Below are positions 5,201 to 5,908 of a stretch of 5,908 bases of DNA, piece by piece. How positions within the stretch are numbered: position 1 is the first letter of the stretch; each line of letters opens with the position of its first letter. The position numbers were made by a program, and so were the translations under genes. Under the pieces are notes generated by a model. That model saw only the letters and a list, made by a program, of their open reading frames with translations. It was not told the DNA's origin and made no database searches. This DNA comes from Bacteroidota bacterium (GTDB taxonomy: Bacteria > Bacteroidota > Bacteroidia > Bacteroidales > B18-G4), in assembly GCA_003648575.1 (NCBI GenBank), contig QMPN01000192.1, positions 1-5,908 on the forward strand. The letters are read 5' to 3'.

Positions 5201-5908
5201 CTACGCCGCCAGCATCTCGGAGTATTTCATCCGCTTTTTCTGCAGGAGTTTTAATTCGGGATCATTGCCGTCCATATTGAACATTTTCTTGGTAACCTCG
5301 TTGAACCGCTCCTCAACCTCATCACGAGTGAGCATCTCGGTGCTTGCACCCGTAGCATCCAGCAGCGAACCATCACCCTCACCCGCCATGAACTTGCCAT
5401 GCAGGAAGGCGTAGTGCTTGTATGTATCGGGGTTTACCTCGTTTGCCTCCATTGCCGCCACCAGCGCCGGTGGTGCTTCCAGGGCTTTCGCAGCAGCAAT
5501 AGCCTGCCCACGTTTGGTATCAAAGGCGCCACCCCACTCTTTACCCAGGTGGGTCATGCCCTCTTCCTGGGCAGCCTTATGCGCCGCAACAGCCCGCGCA
5601 TCCTCCTTCAACATCCGCCCAACCATGCCCGCATGTTGATCCTTAGTGAGTCCAATTTCAAAAGCCACTTCACCAATAAGTTCTTTACGTTCAGGTGACA
5701 ATTCTATCCCCTCAACTTCTGGAAACACATAACCGTCCTTATCCTCCGGACGACCCATTTTGCTATAAAACTCACCCGCCTGCGCAGGATCGTCAAAATC
5801 TGGCATACGTATTAGACCCGGCACCTTGGACTGCAGCTTGTCATTGAACTCAGCTAGCACTTCGTCACCAGCGTCAGGGCCGGGGATGCGGATGGACGAA
5901 CCAAGTGC
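5201..5908 (-). CDS. Scaffolding-type capsid assembly protein, C-terminal part (cut by right edge)
   Basis: The frame is open to the right edge, so the N-terminus is missing; 235 residues are visible. An internal GTG at 5860 should not be taken as the start, because coding-like sequence (ALGSSIRIPGPDAGDE) continues upstream. The protein is acidic, helical and rich in Ala, Glu and Lys, as scaffolds are. The segment 'EFYSKMGRPEDKDGYVFPEV' (visible residues 46-65) is typical of podovirus scaffold/capsid assembly proteins, and so is 'ELIGEVAFEIGLTKDQHAGM' (76-95). The C-terminus is basic (LLQKKRMKYSEMLAA), where scaffolds usually contact the capsid protein. It ends with tandem TAG TAG stops, 169 bp before the capsid gene, the T7 gene 9 to gene 10 arrangement. 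No catalytic motif is seen, so a fused protease is unlikely in the visible part. Confidence 0.85.
   Translation of the reverse strand, partial: ALGSSIRIPGPDAGDEVLAEFNDKLQSKVPGLIRMPDFDDPAQAGEFYSKMGRPEDKDGYVFPEVEGIELSPERKELIGEVAFEIGLTKDQHAGMVGRMLKEDARAVAAHKAAQEEGMTHLGKEWGGAFDTKRGQAIAAAKALEAPPALVAAMEANEVNPDTYKHYAFLHGKFMAGEGDGSLLDATGASTEMLTRDEVEERFNEVTKKMFNMDGNDPELKLLQKKRMKYSEMLAA

Noticed and set aside
4906..5254. Overlapping plus-strand frames of 88 and 60 residues across the capsid leader
   Set aside because: They run through the capsid start, the hairpins and the scaffold stop, have no Shine-Dalgarno support, and consist mainly of translated hairpin sequence.
5858..5860. GTG at 5860 as the start of the scaffold gene
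   Set aside because: The frame continues open to the edge with protein-like sequence that includes the first copy of an internal repeat, so the gene starts beyond the window.
1..5908. Defence system, CRISPR array, mobile element or retron
   Set aside because: No array of repeats, transposase, reverse transcriptase or nuclease motif was seen on either strand; the coding space is filled by virion genes.

Overview
The window is a block of virion-structure genes from a short-tailed tailed phage (podovirus-type Caudoviricetes) or a prophage of that kind. Every supported gene reads on the minus strand, and the genes are tightly packed with 4-8 bp overlaps or 2-3 bp gaps. There is no bacterial housekeeping gene, tRNA, integrase, IS element or CRISPR array. 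Strong Shine-Dalgarno sites fit a bacterial host, but nothing identifies the host, and lifestyle cannot be judged from this segment.

Read in the direction of transcription (high to low coordinates), the layout is: a scaffolding-type protein cut by the right edge (5908-5201); a 169-bp non-coding capsid leader with a candidate promoter and two RNA hairpins (5200-5032); a major capsid protein with a GTG start (5031-4123); an intrinsic terminator (about 4101-4075); two small proteins of unknown function (4062-3838 and 3841-3632); a tail tubular protein A / gp11-like adaptor (3628-3017); a small, partly helical unknown (3014-2754); a tail tubular protein B / gp12-like nozzle (2761-689); and the start of a probable internal virion protein cut by the left edge (692-1). 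The order scaffold, capsid, gp11-like, gp12-like, internal protein matches the T7 morphogenesis order (genes 9, 10, 11, 12, 13 onward). The portal gene would therefore be expected just beyond the right edge.

The products would work together as follows. The scaffold shapes the procapsid built from the capsid protein. The gp11-like ring docks below the portal and carries the gp12-like nozzle. Internal proteins probably leave through this channel at infection. The two non-coding gaps flank the capsid gene, so capsid is probably the expression peak of the block: it has its own leader upstream and a (probably leaky) terminator downstream.

The most interesting signals are RNA-level and domain-level rather than a new defence or mobile system. 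An 11-bp hairpin would hide the capsid Shine-Dalgarno site. A 13-bp perfect stem lies at the start of the leader. The nozzle carries what looks like an inserted jelly-roll (carbohydrate-binding-like) domain. Three small uncharacterised proteins sit among the head-tail genes. Gene assignments rest on family patterns recognised by eye, with no database search.
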